A stretch of DNA of 31,118 nucleotides, taken from assembly GCA_045648765.1 (NCBI GenBank), contig JAZROQ010000013.1:1-31118 (forward strand), read 5' to 3'. Within the stretch, counting starts at the first letter, position 1. Each line of letters starts with the position of its first letter. The stretch is from RGIG3009 sp045648765. GTDB taxonomy: Bacteria > Bacillota > Clostridia > Oscillospirales > Acutalibacteraceae. The notes under the pieces were generated by a model that saw only the letters and a program-made list of their open reading frames with translations, had not been told where the DNA came from and searched no databases. Below are positions 14,614 to 21,660 of this stretch, in pieces. Position numbers and translations under genes: made by a program.

Positions 14614-16524
14614 ATGGCCAAAAAACGACAAATCCCTCACAAAGTTTGGTTGGGATTGGGTTTGGCGTTGGTGTTGGCGCTTCTTGTTTGGTTTGCGCTT
14701 TCCGGTGACAATGCCGAGTTGCTTAAAAGCTTGTTTACCGAGGAGTTATCCAACGACGAACTGAGTCGGCGGTTGCAATCGTTTGGTCCGCGCGGATATA
14801 TTACCGTTACGGTGCTGGCGGCGTTGCAGATTGTGTGCACGGTTTTCCCGGCGGCACCGGTGCAGGTGTTGGCAGGGTTTGCTTTTGGCTTTTTAAAAGG
14901 GTTGCTGTGTTGTGTGGTTGGCGTTTTGATTGGCAATTCTTTGATTTTTTGGTTGCAAAAGATGTTTGGTGACCGTTTGCGCGGCTTTTTTGTGAAAAAA
15001 CTGAACGTGGATTTGGAAAAAACCGCTGCCTCGTCCAAAGGTGTTTTGCTTGTTTTTTTGCTGTTCTTGGTGCCGATTGTGCCGTATGGCATGATTTGTT
15101 TTTTGGCTGCCGGAATGGGGATGTCGTATCGTCGGTACATGACGGTTACCACCTTGGGTACGTTGCCTGCCATGGTTTTTAGCCTTGGTTTGGGGCGGAT
15201 GCTGCTGACGTTGCATTGGACGGCAATTGCGGCGATACTTGCCGTGTTGATTGCGTTGGTGGTGTTGTTGTTTTTGAAAAAAGACGTGTTGCTGGAAAAA
15301 ATGTGCGGTCAATCCAAAAAAACACCCCCAAGCGCGGTGCGCCCCATGAACACATGGTTGATGACGGTGGTGTACGGTGTGGTACGTTGCTATTATTTTT
15401 TGTGCGGTATCCGTGTGAAGACGATTCGCCGTGTGAAAGCACCTGTCGGTCCTGCCATTGTGTTGTGCAACCACGGCTCGTTTATTGATTTTATTTATGC
15501 GGCGGCGTTGATACGCAACGTGAAACCACATTTTATTGTCGCGCGGTTGTATTTTTATAACAAGTGGCTTTCGTGGTTGTTGCGTCATTTGGGGGCGTTC
15601 CCGAAAAGTATGTTTGCCACCGATTTGGAAAGCACCAAAAACTGTTTGGCGGTGTTGCGAAACAACGAAGTGTTGGCAATGATGCCCGAAGCACGGTTAT
15701 CCACCGTTGGTCGGTTTGAGGATATTCAGGAGAACACCTTTTCGTTTTTGAAAAAGGCGGGGGTGTCGGTATATACCATCAAGTTTGGCGGGGATTATTT
15801 TGCTGACCCAAAATGGGGAAAAGGGTTTCGTCGCGGCGCGGTGGTAGAGGCGGAAATGGATTTGTTGTACACCGCTGAACAAGTGAAGGATTTGTCGGTG
15901 GAAGAAATTCGACAAGGTGTTCACGATCGCCTTTTTTACGATGAGTTTGCATGGCTTGAACAGCACCCGAACGTGCATTACCGTTGTTCACACATGGCAC
16001 AGGGGTTGGAAAACATTTTGACCACTTGTCCTGTTTGTCACGGCAAGTATACGTTGTTTACCAAAAAGAATCGCATTTTTTGCGAGCAGTGTGGGGAACT
16101 GACCACGCTGGATGACCGCTACCATTTTGCCGAAGGTTTTTGTTTTTCGACACCCGCGCAGTGGTATGACCGACAAAAAGAGCAGCTTGCGCTGGAAATT
16201 TCGCAAAACAAAGCATTTTGTTTGTCGTCAGAGGTGGAGTTGCGGTTGCCCTCGGAAAACGGAAAAGGGCTTACTCGCCACGGAGGGTACGGGGTGTGTA
16301 CGCTTAACCGTGAAGGGCTGGTTTACGAAGGTACCATGGACGGCGAAACGGTGAAGCTTTCCTATTCCTTGCAGCGGGTGTATCGGTTGCTGTTTGGTGC
16401 CGGTGAAAATTTTGAGATTTATGACGGTACGCAGATTCGGTATTTTGTGCCGACGGAAAAACGCTCGGCGGTGGAGTGGTATTTGGCTTCGATGATTTTA
16501 TACGATGAGGAAGTAACAGGATAA
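14614..16524 (+). CDS. VTT/DedA-like and PlsC acyltransferase fusion with zinc ribbon
   Basis: A 636-residue membrane protein joining three parts. Residues about 10-222 are a VTT/SNARE-associated (TVP38/DedA-like) domain: VFPAAPVQVLAGFAFG, the FLVPIVPYGMICFLAAG re-entrant region and further membrane helices. Residues about 250-440 are a PlsC-type acyltransferase: NHGSFID (286-292) is the NHx4D catalytic motif, and PEARLSTVG (358-366) replaces the usual PEGTRS. Residues 472-493 are a four-cysteine zinc ribbon (C472, C475, C490, C493). About 140 residues of unknown function follow. VTT proteins are linked to lipid scrambling, and PlsC enzymes acylate lysophospholipids, so the fusion could couple acylation and membrane transfer; that is inference. 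AAAGGAGG precedes the ATG. A carrier gene follows after 11 bases. Confidence 0.88.
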   Translation: MAKKRQIPHKVWLGLGLALVLALLVWFALSGDNAELLKSLFTEELSNDELSRRLQSFGPRGYITVTVLAALQIVCTVFPAAPVQVLAGFAFGFLKGLLCCVVGVLIGNSLIFWLQKMFGDRLRGFFVKKLNVDLEKTAASSKGVLLVFLLFLVPIVPYGMICFLAAGMGMSYRRYMTVTTLGTLPAMVFSLGLGRMLLTLHWTAIAAILAVLIALVVLLFLKKDVLLEKMCGQSKKTPPSAVRPMNTWLMTVVYGVVRCYYFLCGIRVKTIRRVKAPVGPAIVLCNHGSFIDFIYAAALIRNVKPHFIVARLYFYNKWLSWLLRHLGAFPKSMFATDLESTKNCLAVLRNNEVLAMMPEARLSTVGRFEDIQENTFSFLKKAGVSVYTIKFGGDYFADPKWGKGFRRGAVVEAEMDLLYTAEQVKDLSVEEIRQGVHDRLFYDEFAWLEQHPNVHYRCSHMAQGLENILTTCPVCHGKYTLFTKKNRIFCEQCGELTTLDDRYHFAEGFCFSTPAQWYDRQKEQLALEISQNKAFCLSSEVELRLPSENGKGLTRHGGYGVCTLNREGLVYEGTMDGETVKLSYSLQRVYRLLFGAGENFEIYDGTQIRYFVPTEKRSAVEWYLASMILYDEEVTG

Positions 16525-16535
16525 GGAGGGCGCTT

Positions 16536-17984
16536 GTGCTGACAAAACAACGCAAAAGTGAACAACAACAAAAAACGGAAGCCGCCATCAACCTGCGTTC
16601 GTTTGTGACCGTTGCGGTGATTTTGGTGGTTATGCTGTTGTTTTGCGGGTCGTTATCGTATTTTATTCCGCAAGGGTCCTTTTTGCGCGATGAAAGCGGT
16701 AACATTCTTCCCGATACCTATGTGGCGGGTGAAATAAAGGGCATTGCTCCGTGGCGGGTGCTTACCGCCCCTGTGCGGGTGTTTGCCTCTGCCGATGCGC
16801 TTACCATTATTATGATCAGCGTGTTTTTGCTGGTGATGAGCGGCGTGTTTCATTTGTTGCAAGAAACCGGCGGTATTAAAATTTTTATTGTGCGGATTTT
16901 GCGCCATTTGCGGGACAAAGGCGGCCCCGTGGTTTGTATGACAGCGCTTACGTTTATGCTGTTTGGCAGTTTGTTTGGCATGTTTGAAGAACTGGTTACT
17001 TTGCTGCCTTTGATTGTTGTGTTTATGTTGTCGATGCAGCTGGATACCATGGTGGGGTTGGGCGTTTGTTTGATGGCGGCGTGTTTTGGCTTTTCGGCTG
17101 CCATTACCAATCCGTTTTCGGTGGGAACGGCGGCGCAGTTAGCGGGGATTCACGTTTCGGACGGCGTTTGGTTGAGAGTTCTCTTTTTTGGTATGGTGTA
17201 TGCCATTGTTTGCTTGTTTTTAATGCGGTATCTCAAAAAAATCCAAAACAATCCGCAAGCTTCGCTTACGTACGATATTGACCAACAAAAGCGCAAAGTG
17301 TTGTTGGACGCCAAAGACGAACTCCCCGAAAACCACCAACGCGTTTTTGGCATTTACAGTGTTTTCTTTGCGGTGCAAGGTGTGCTGTTGTTGGCCATTG
17401 CTTGCATACGTTCCATTTCGGGGTTAGCAATTCCGATTTTGGCGGCGGGGTTTTTGATTGGTGGTTTGATAGCGGGGAAACTGGTGTGCAACAGTTTTAA
17501 AAGCACGTTGCGGTATTTTGCCAAAGGTGCTGCTTCGATGTTGCCGGCGGTGGCGATGATTGCGCTGGCTTCTTCGGTGAAGTTGGTGATGGACGAAAGT
17601 CACGTTATTGATACCGTGATGAACGCTGTGTTGGGTGTGTTGCAAAACCAAGGGAAGATTGTTACGGTGCTGCTCATTTATGCGCTGATATTGTTTTTGC
17701 AGTTGTTCATCGGTTCGGCTTCCGCCAAGATTTTTTTGGTAATGCCGATGGTGTTGCCCGTTACGGCGGCATTGGGGATTTCGCCCACGTTGGTGATTTT
17801 GACCTATTGCATGGCAGATGGGTTTACCGATGTGATATTACCGACCAATCCGGTGTTGCTGATTGGGCTGTCCATGGCAAATGTTTCGTACGGAAAATGG
17901 TTGAAATGGACGTGGAAACTGCAACTGTTGTTGTTTGCCGTTTCGGTTTTGGTGCTGTTTTTGGGCGTACATATTGGGTATTAA
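16536..17984 (+). CDS. YfcC/DcuC-like anaerobic carboxylate carrier
   Basis: A 482-residue integral membrane protein with about twelve hydrophobic segments. LSYFIPQGSF near the N-terminus, FGMFEELVTLLPLIV, NPFSVGTAAQLAGI and GFTDVILPTNPVLLIGLSMA match the YfcC/C4-dicarboxylate anaerobic carrier family. Related proteins move dicarboxylates or peptides; the substrate here is unassigned. The start is a GTG at 16536 with AAGGAGGG five bases upstream. It lies 11 bases after the VTT-PlsC gene and most likely shares its transcript, though a functional link is not obvious. A strong bidirectional terminator follows. Confidence 0.85.
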   Translation: MLTKQRKSEQQQKTEAAINLRSFVTVAVILVVMLLFCGSLSYFIPQGSFLRDESGNILPDTYVAGEIKGIAPWRVLTAPVRVFASADALTIIMISVFLLVMSGVFHLLQETGGIKIFIVRILRHLRDKGGPVVCMTALTFMLFGSLFGMFEELVTLLPLIVVFMLSMQLDTMVGLGVCLMAACFGFSAAITNPFSVGTAAQLAGIHVSDGVWLRVLFFGMVYAIVCLFLMRYLKKIQNNPQASLTYDIDQQKRKVLLDAKDELPENHQRVFGIYSVFFAVQGVLLLAIACIRSISGLAIPILAAGFLIGGLIAGKLVCNSFKSTLRYFAKGAASMLPAVAMIALASSVKLVMDESHVIDTVMNAVLGVLQNQGKIVTVLLIYALILFLQLFIGSASAKIFLVMPMVLPVTAALGISPTLVILTYCMADGFTDVILPTNPVLLIGLSMANVSYGKWLKWTWKLQLLLFAVSVLVLFLGVHIGY

Positions 17985-18028
17985 AAAGAAAGATTGGCGT
18001 TTGCGTACCGCGTTTTTCGTTTGCAAGG

Positions 18029-18062
18029 AAAACCCCTGCCCGATGGGTCGGGCAGGGGTTTT
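18029..18062. terminator. Bidirectional terminator
   Basis: A perfect 15-bp stem has arms AAAACCCCTGCCCGA (18029-18043) and TCGGGCAGGGGTTTT (18048-18062) with loop TGGG. It separates the plus-strand carrier gene from the minus-strand XRE gene, whose stop codon it overlaps. The core equals that of the terminator at 14498. Confidence 0.92.
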
Positions 18063-18261
18063 AATCTGCAATGTATTCGGCAATGTCTTCCAATTTACAG
18101 TCGAGCGCCGCACACAATTTGTTGAGGGTTTTTGTTTCCATGTTCTCGTTAGCACGCAGACGGCGAATCGTTTTGCTGTCGATGCCGCATTTTTCACGTA
18201 ACCAGTAGGTAGTTACCTGTTTTTCTTTCATGGTTTGCCACAATTTATCAAATGTTATCAT
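18061..18261 (-). CDS. Small XRE-family regulator (second gene)
   Basis: A 66-residue protein that is almost only a Cro/C1-type helix-turn-helix. WLREKCGIDSKTIRRLRANENM is the DNA-binding unit, followed by LNKLCAALDCKLEDIAEYI, the typical ending of short XRE proteins. The ATG at 18261 follows the stop of the upstream XRE gene by two bases, and AAAGGAT of that gene's end serves as ribosome site. The two regulators are therefore made together. It has no sensor domain, so activity may depend on partnering or protein level. Lone regulators of this size are common in clostridia, both in chromosomal loci and in mobile elements. Confidence 0.85.
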   Translation of the reverse strand: MITFDKLWQTMKEKQVTTYWLREKCGIDSKTIRRLRANENMETKTLNKLCAALDCKLEDIAEYIAD

Positions 18262-18263
18262 GG

Positions 18264-18572
18264 TTATCCTTTTATGTCCTCGATGATGGTGTTAATATGA
18301 GCCAACTGTTCGGCAGACAGATGTTTTAGATTTTCTAACGTTTTTTGCAAGGTCTCGGGGTTTTCAACGCTATCTTCAAAGAATTGAGCAGGCGTTATCC
18401 CCAAGTATTCGCAAATATAAAAGAAGTTACTCATAGACGGAAGAGAAACACCGTTTTCAATTTTGTTGATATATGATTCCGATTGACCGATACTTAAACT
18501 CATATCTCTGGCAGAAACGCCTTTTTGCAGTCGCAGTTTCGTTAAACGGTCACTAAACATTTTTTCGTACAT
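18264..18572 (-). CDS. XRE-family regulator (first gene)
   Basis: A 102-residue repressor-like protein. RLTKLRLQKGVSARDMSLSIGQSESYINKIENG is a full XRE helix-turn-helix, given here in two parts: scaffold RLTKLRLQKGVSARDMSLSI and recognition segment GQSESYINKIENG. The C-terminal 35 residues are a helical tail for dimerisation or ligand response. The ORF extends to 18653, but that ATG lacks a ribosome site and the added residues look like intergenic DNA; GGTGGTGA about eight bases before the ATG at 18572 supports the shorter start. It is divergent from an 85-residue unknown protein and precedes a second XRE gene. The shared intergenic region carries a repeated CATATATAAT. Confidence 0.85.
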   Translation of the reverse strand: MYEKMFSDRLTKLRLQKGVSARDMSLSIGQSESYINKIENGVSLPSMSNFFYICEYLGITPAQFFEDSVENPETLQKTLENLKHLSAEQLAHINTIIEDIKG

Positions 18573-18588
18573 TTGTATCGTCACCACC

Positions 18589-18683
18589 CATATATAATTG
18601 TAGCCGATACACTTTGCAAAATACGGAATACTAGTATCTGTTTTTGTTGACATATATAATCAAATTATATAAACTATTAATAA
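18589..18683. promoter_or_regulatory. Divergent promoter region with repeated CATATATAAT
   Basis: CATATATAAT occurs at 18589-18598 and 18651-18660 as direct copies. The second overlaps a plus-strand TTGACA (18647-18652), with TATAAA at 18668-18673 (a short 15-base spacer). The AT-rich repeats are plausible XRE binding sites controlling both directions. Confidence 0.45.
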
Positions 18684-18718
18684 TAGGGAATATAAGGTTC
18701 TAAACAGGAGGAAAGGAT

Positions 18719-18976
18719 ATGGATTTGTACAAAGAAATTTTGGTGAAGGTATTGGAGAAAGAAAAGGTGAAGGTGGAGATTAGCGGTTTGGAATTAGACG
18801 TTGCCAAAATTGTAGAGCAGAAATGTTATCAGACGTTGTTGAAGATCAAGGGGATTTTATCAGATCCCCGATTGGACGATGCACAATGCTTTCAAAAAAT
18901 AGAGGCAATTATTCTTACATTAGAATCGATTGGCAGCGGGTGCGATTTTCGCCACGATATTCGATATATGCCGTGA
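18719..18976 (+). CDS. Small protein of unknown function beside XRE genes
   Basis: An 85-residue acidic, mostly helical protein without membrane segment. Its N-terminal two thirds (DLYKEILVKVLEKEKVKVEI; then an ELDVAKIVEQKCYQTLLKIK segment) look like a conserved helical module, and the C-terminus ends in a short RHDIRYMP tail. I have seen similar short proteins among clostridial hypothetical proteins, but no function is known to me. AGGAGGAAAGG directly before the ATG is a very strong ribosome site, which supports it as a real gene. It is divergent from two XRE regulators with paired repeat motifs between them, so it is probably their target and may act with them. Confidence 0.75.
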   Translation: MDLYKEILVKVLEKEKVKVEISGLELDVAKIVEQKCYQTLLKIKGILSDPRLDDAQCFQKIEAIILTLESIGSGCDFRHDIRYMP

Positions 18977-19032
18977 GTGGTGTCTATCAAGATTTTGGCG
19001 CGGGAATGTAGGAAAGATGCGGCGAGGGCAAT

Positions 19033-19152
19033 AAAGGCTCCCCTGTGTAAGGGGAGCTGTCACCGATAGGTGACTGAGGGGTTGCCCGGTTTTGCACAAA
19101 AGCAATCCCTCCACCGCTAACGCGGTCCCCCTCCCTTTACACAAGGGAGGCT
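19033..19152. repeat. Palindromic intergenic repeat, copy 1 (MITE-like)
   Basis: About 120 bases with imperfect terminal inverted repeats: AGGCTCCCCTGTGTAAG on the left, and CTTTACACAAGGGAGGCT near the right end. Inside are hairpins GCTCCCC/GGGGAGC (19037-19057) and TCACC/GGTGA (19060-19073), and CTGAGGGGTTG opposite CAATCCCTCC. A diverged copy lies at 21078. The family is common between genes in Oscillospiraceae-type genomes (from memory). No ORF is credible inside. Confidence 0.8.
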
Positions 19153-19185
19153 ATCGCACCGATTTGGTTTGTGCAAAACAGATAC

Positions 19186-19221
19186 AAAAAAAGAACCCTT
19201 GCGAGGTGCAAGGGTTCTTTT
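19186..19221 (-). terminator. Intrinsic terminator of the antiporter gene
   Basis: Arms AAAAGAACCCTTGC (19189-19202) and GCAAGGGTTCTTTT (19208-19221) form a 14-bp stem. On the minus strand it is followed by a T-run and lies 17 bases after the nhaC stop. Confidence 0.92.
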
Positions 19222-19238
19222 GATTATTGGGTTAAAAA

Positions 19239-20945
19239 TCAGGCGGTTTTTTTGCCGGTTGCCGCTTTGATGACAAACAAGGTGGCGAGCATCAGCACGA
19301 CCGAGATGGGCAACACGATCATCCAGTTTTGGATGAAACCGGCGAGAATGTAGGCAACCACCGAAACACCGGCAACGGTGAGCGCATACGGCAACTGCGT
19401 GGAAACGTGGTTGACGTGGTTGCATTGTGCACCGGCCGAAGCCATGATGGTGGTATCGGAAATGGGGGAGCAGTGGTCACCGCAAACCGCACCTGCCAAG
19501 CAAGCGGACATCGCAATGACAAGGATTTCGCCCGCACCGGTAAACACGGTGATGACGATGGGAAGCAAGATACCGAACGTACCCCAAGAAGTACCGGTGG
19601 CAAAAGCCAAACCAAACGCGATAAGGAAGATAACGGCGGGCAAGAATGCTGCCAAACCTTCGGCTGCGCCGCCGATGGCGACTTTGACGAAAATGTCAGC
19701 ACCGAGCATACCGCGGGTGATGCCGCCCAACGTCCACGCGAACACCAAAATGATGATGGCGGGAACCATGGCGCAGAAGCCTTTGGGAATAGCGTTCATA
19801 GCGGTTTTAAAGGAGATGACGCGGCGAGCCACCAAATAGAGAATGGTGAGAATCGTCGCAATCAAGGCACCCCACGACAAACCTGCCGAAGCATCGGAGT
19901 TGGCAAACGCGGTGGCGAGGTTCCATTGTGCGCCGCTGTCGGCGGTGAAGAAGCCGCCGGTGTAGATCATGCCGATAACGCAAGCGACAATCAGCATCAA
20001 CACCGGGAAGATAAGGTCGACCACTTTGCCTTTTGCGGAAACTTCTTCGTCAACACTTTCGACGCCGTCGTTGTCGGAGAAGATGTCACCGCCGATGGCG
20101 TTGAGTTCGTAACGGCGCATCGGGCCGTAATCGAACTTCATGACAGCGATGGCAATCACCATAACGATGGTGAGCAAGGAATAGAAGTTGTAGGGGATAG
20201 CACGGATGAAGTAGGTGAGGCCGTTTTCTTCGCCCACCACGCTGGTGACGGCTGCCGCCCACGAAGAGATGGGGGCGATCATGCAGATGGGAGCCGCCGT
20301 GGCGTCGATGATGTAGGAGAATTTGGCGCGGGAAATGTTATGGCTGTCGGTGACAGGGCGCATAACGCTGCCCACGGTGAGGCAGTTGAAATAGTCGTCG
20401 ATGAAAATGAGAACACCGAGAGCAAAAGTGGCAAGTTGCGCGCCGGTGCGGGTTTTGACGTGGGTTTTTGCCCAACGACCAAACGCTGCCGAGCCGCCTG
20501 CCGCATTGACCAACGCGACCATAATGCCGAGCAGTACCAAGAAAATTAAGATACCGGCGTTCCAACTATCGCCCACGTTGGCAATGAAGCCGTCGTTGAC
20601 AATGGCATCGACCGCGCCAATGATGTTGAAGTTGGAGTACAGCAAAGCACCTGCCAACACACCGATAAACAGCGAACTGTAAACCTCTTTGGTAATCAGT
20701 GCCAATACAATGGCAATGACCGGAGGTGCCAGCGCCATTACGGTGCTGTAATAGTTGCTGTCTGCGACTTCGTCGCCGACACCGCTGCCTTCGCAGACTT
20801 CGCAAACCGCAGCGTCGACCATGCCGGTACCGTCGCATTCGCCGCATTTTAAGTTATGTTGACCGGGAAGCAACACAGCGAGTACCACGAACGCTACCAA
20901 AAGCACTGCAACGGCTACGATTTTGCCGATGAGTTTTTTGTTCAT
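19239..20945 (-). CDS. NhaC-family Na+/H+ antiporter with CxxCxGxG insert
   Basis: A 568-residue integral membrane protein of the NhaC antiporter family, which exchanges sodium for protons; some relatives move other cations or organic substrates. It has about twelve hydrophobic segments. FIDDYFNCLTVGSVMRPVTD, ATAAPICMIAPISSWAA and AVCGDHCSPISDTTIMASAGA are family hallmarks. Unusual is a loop after the first membrane segment with two DnaJ-like repeats, CGECDGTG (C34, C37) and CEVCEGSG (C48, C51), enough for one zinc site. AGGAGAGGAAAAACT precedes the ATG. The gene is monocistronic, with a consensus promoter and strong terminator, and both flanks carry copies of the same palindromic repeat. Confidence 0.92.
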   Translation of the reverse strand: MNKKLIGKIVAVAVLLVAFVVLAVLLPGQHNLKCGECDGTGMVDAAVCEVCEGSGVGDEVADSNYYSTVMALAPPVIAIVLALITKEVYSSLFIGVLAGALLYSNFNIIGAVDAIVNDGFIANVGDSWNAGILIFLVLLGIMVALVNAAGGSAAFGRWAKTHVKTRTGAQLATFALGVLIFIDDYFNCLTVGSVMRPVTDSHNISRAKFSYIIDATAAPICMIAPISSWAAAVTSVVGEENGLTYFIRAIPYNFYSLLTIVMVIAIAVMKFDYGPMRRYELNAIGGDIFSDNDGVESVDEEVSAKGKVVDLIFPVLMLIVACVIGMIYTGGFFTADSGAQWNLATAFANSDASAGLSWGALIATILTILYLVARRVISFKTAMNAIPKGFCAMVPAIIILVFAWTLGGITRGMLGADIFVKVAIGGAAEGLAAFLPAVIFLIAFGLAFATGTSWGTFGILLPIVITVFTGAGEILVIAMSACLAGAVCGDHCSPISDTTIMASAGAQCNHVNHVSTQLPYALTVAGVSVVAYILAGFIQNWMIVLPISVVLMLATLFVIKAATGKKTA

Positions 20946-20998
20946 AGTTTTTCCTCTCCTCTTAAACTTTTATTTATATAATTGCGAGGTATGTCGAA

Positions 20999-21028
20999 AT
21001 TATAAACCAAGTATGGGGCGCGTGTCAA
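20999..21028 (-). promoter_or_regulatory. Consensus promoter of the antiporter gene
   Basis: On the minus strand TTGACA (21023-21028), an 18-base spacer and TATAAT (20999-21004), both perfect. The leader to the ATG is about 45 bases. Confidence 0.85.
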
Positions 21029-21077
21029 GAAAAAGCACGAAAAAACAAAAAGAAGCATGACAAGCCCAAAACCGAAC

Positions 21078-21187
21078 AAAGCCTCCCTTGTAAAGGGAGG
21101 TGGCCGACGAGGTCGGAGGGTTTGTTAGGCGACGCACAACACAATCCCCCACCGCCTACGGCGGAGCCCCCTTTACACAAGGGGGCC
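21078..21187. repeat. Palindromic intergenic repeat, copy 2 (MITE-like)
   Basis: About 110 bases with the same architecture as the copy at 19033: AAAGCCTCCCTTGTAAAGGG at the left end, and CCCCCTTTACACAAGGGGGC at the right. Hairpins CCTCCC/GGGAGG and CCGACGAGGTCGG lie inside, and CAATCCCCCACCGCC matches CAATCCCTCCACCGC of copy 1. The two copies differ at many positions, so they are old or separate insertions. The 20946-21301 gap holds only this element, the antiporter promoter and two hairpins. Confidence 0.78.
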
Positions 21188-21227
21188 ACCGCTGTGGCGG
21201 AATTCCCCATAGCTAAAGCTTGATTGT

Positions 21228-21252
21228 ACCACCAGCACTGCTGGTGGTTTTT
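21228..21252 (+). terminator. Orphan plus-strand hairpin terminator
   Basis: Arms ACCACCAG (21228-21235) and CTGGTGGT (21241-21248) followed by TTTTT. No plus-strand gene lies upstream, so it either protects the SLOG locus from stray transcription or belongs to the repeat element next to it. Confidence 0.55.
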
Positions 21253-21260
21253 CCTACAAC

Positions 21261-21289
21261 AAAAGCGGACGAATGCAACATTCGCCCGC
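21261..21289 (-). terminator. Terminator of the minus-strand XRE gene
   Basis: Arms GCGGACGAATG (21265-21275) and CATTCGCCCGC (21279-21289) pair over 11 bp with one wobble, and on the minus strand are followed by TTTTGTTG, 13 bases after the gene's stop. Confidence 0.75.
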
Positions 21290-21301
21290 CGCCCGTAAAA
21301 T

Positions 21302-21544
21302 TTACCGTATTTCTTGTTGGAGAGTTTTAAACGTTTCGGTGTTGAAAAAATCGTAAAGGGAAATTTCCAGCCCATCACACAATTTTTTAAGCGTAACAAC
21401 ACCGGCGTTTTTACTGCCGCCGTTTATGATGTTTTTTAAAGTAGAGGGAGGAACGGCAGAGGTCCTTGCCAACGCATTGACGGATAATCTTTTTTCCTCG
21501 CACAACTCTAACAATCGATTGGCTATGGCTGTTCTTGTATCCAT
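21302..21544 (-). CDS. Small XRE-family regulator beside SLOG gene
   Basis: An 80-residue Cro/C1-type DNA-binding protein. LSVNALARTSAVPPSTLKNI is the helix-turn-helix and GVVTLKKLCDGLEISLYDFF the conserved third part. No ligand domain is present. The ATG at 21544 has AAAGGGTGG five bases upstream; a GTG nine bases earlier overlaps this site and is less likely. It is divergent from the SLOG gene at 21661. The 116-base intergenic region contains two identical palindromes, CCATATATGG, 20 bases apart, which are good candidates for its binding sites and would allow it to control itself and the SLOG gene. Confidence 0.88.
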   Translation of the reverse strand: MDTRTAIANRLLELCEEKRLSVNALARTSAVPPSTLKNIINGGSKNAGVVTLKKLCDGLEISLYDFFNTETFKTLQQEIR

Positions 21545-21604
21545 GCATACCACCCTTTAAAAAAGATTTCACCATTAGTGTATGCTTTTTTAAAGAACAG
21601 AAAC

Positions 21605-21637
21605 GACCATATATGGACTTTTTAGACCATATATGGT
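21605..21637. promoter_or_regulatory. Twin palindromic operators
   Basis: GACCATATATGG occurs at 21605-21616 and 21625-21636. Each contains the perfect palindrome CCATATATGG, and the centres are exactly 20 bp apart, two helical turns, so two repressor dimers would bind the same DNA face. The second palindrome is 12 bp (ACCATATATGGT). They lie midway between the XRE and SLOG start codons. Confidence 0.75.
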
Positions 21638-21660
21638 AAAGTTTCTTTGGGGTGATGGAT

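Noticed and set aside
18573..18653. N-terminal extension of the first XRE protein to the ATG at 18653
   Set aside because: There is no ribosome site, the added residues are not XRE-like, and the stretch contains the repeat motifs of the control region.
19329..20549. 406-residue plus-strand ORF antisense to the antiporter
   Set aside because: It is the mirror of the nhaC coding frame. The translation is an Asp/Gly/His/Asn-rich string with no fold or motif, and there is no ribosome site.
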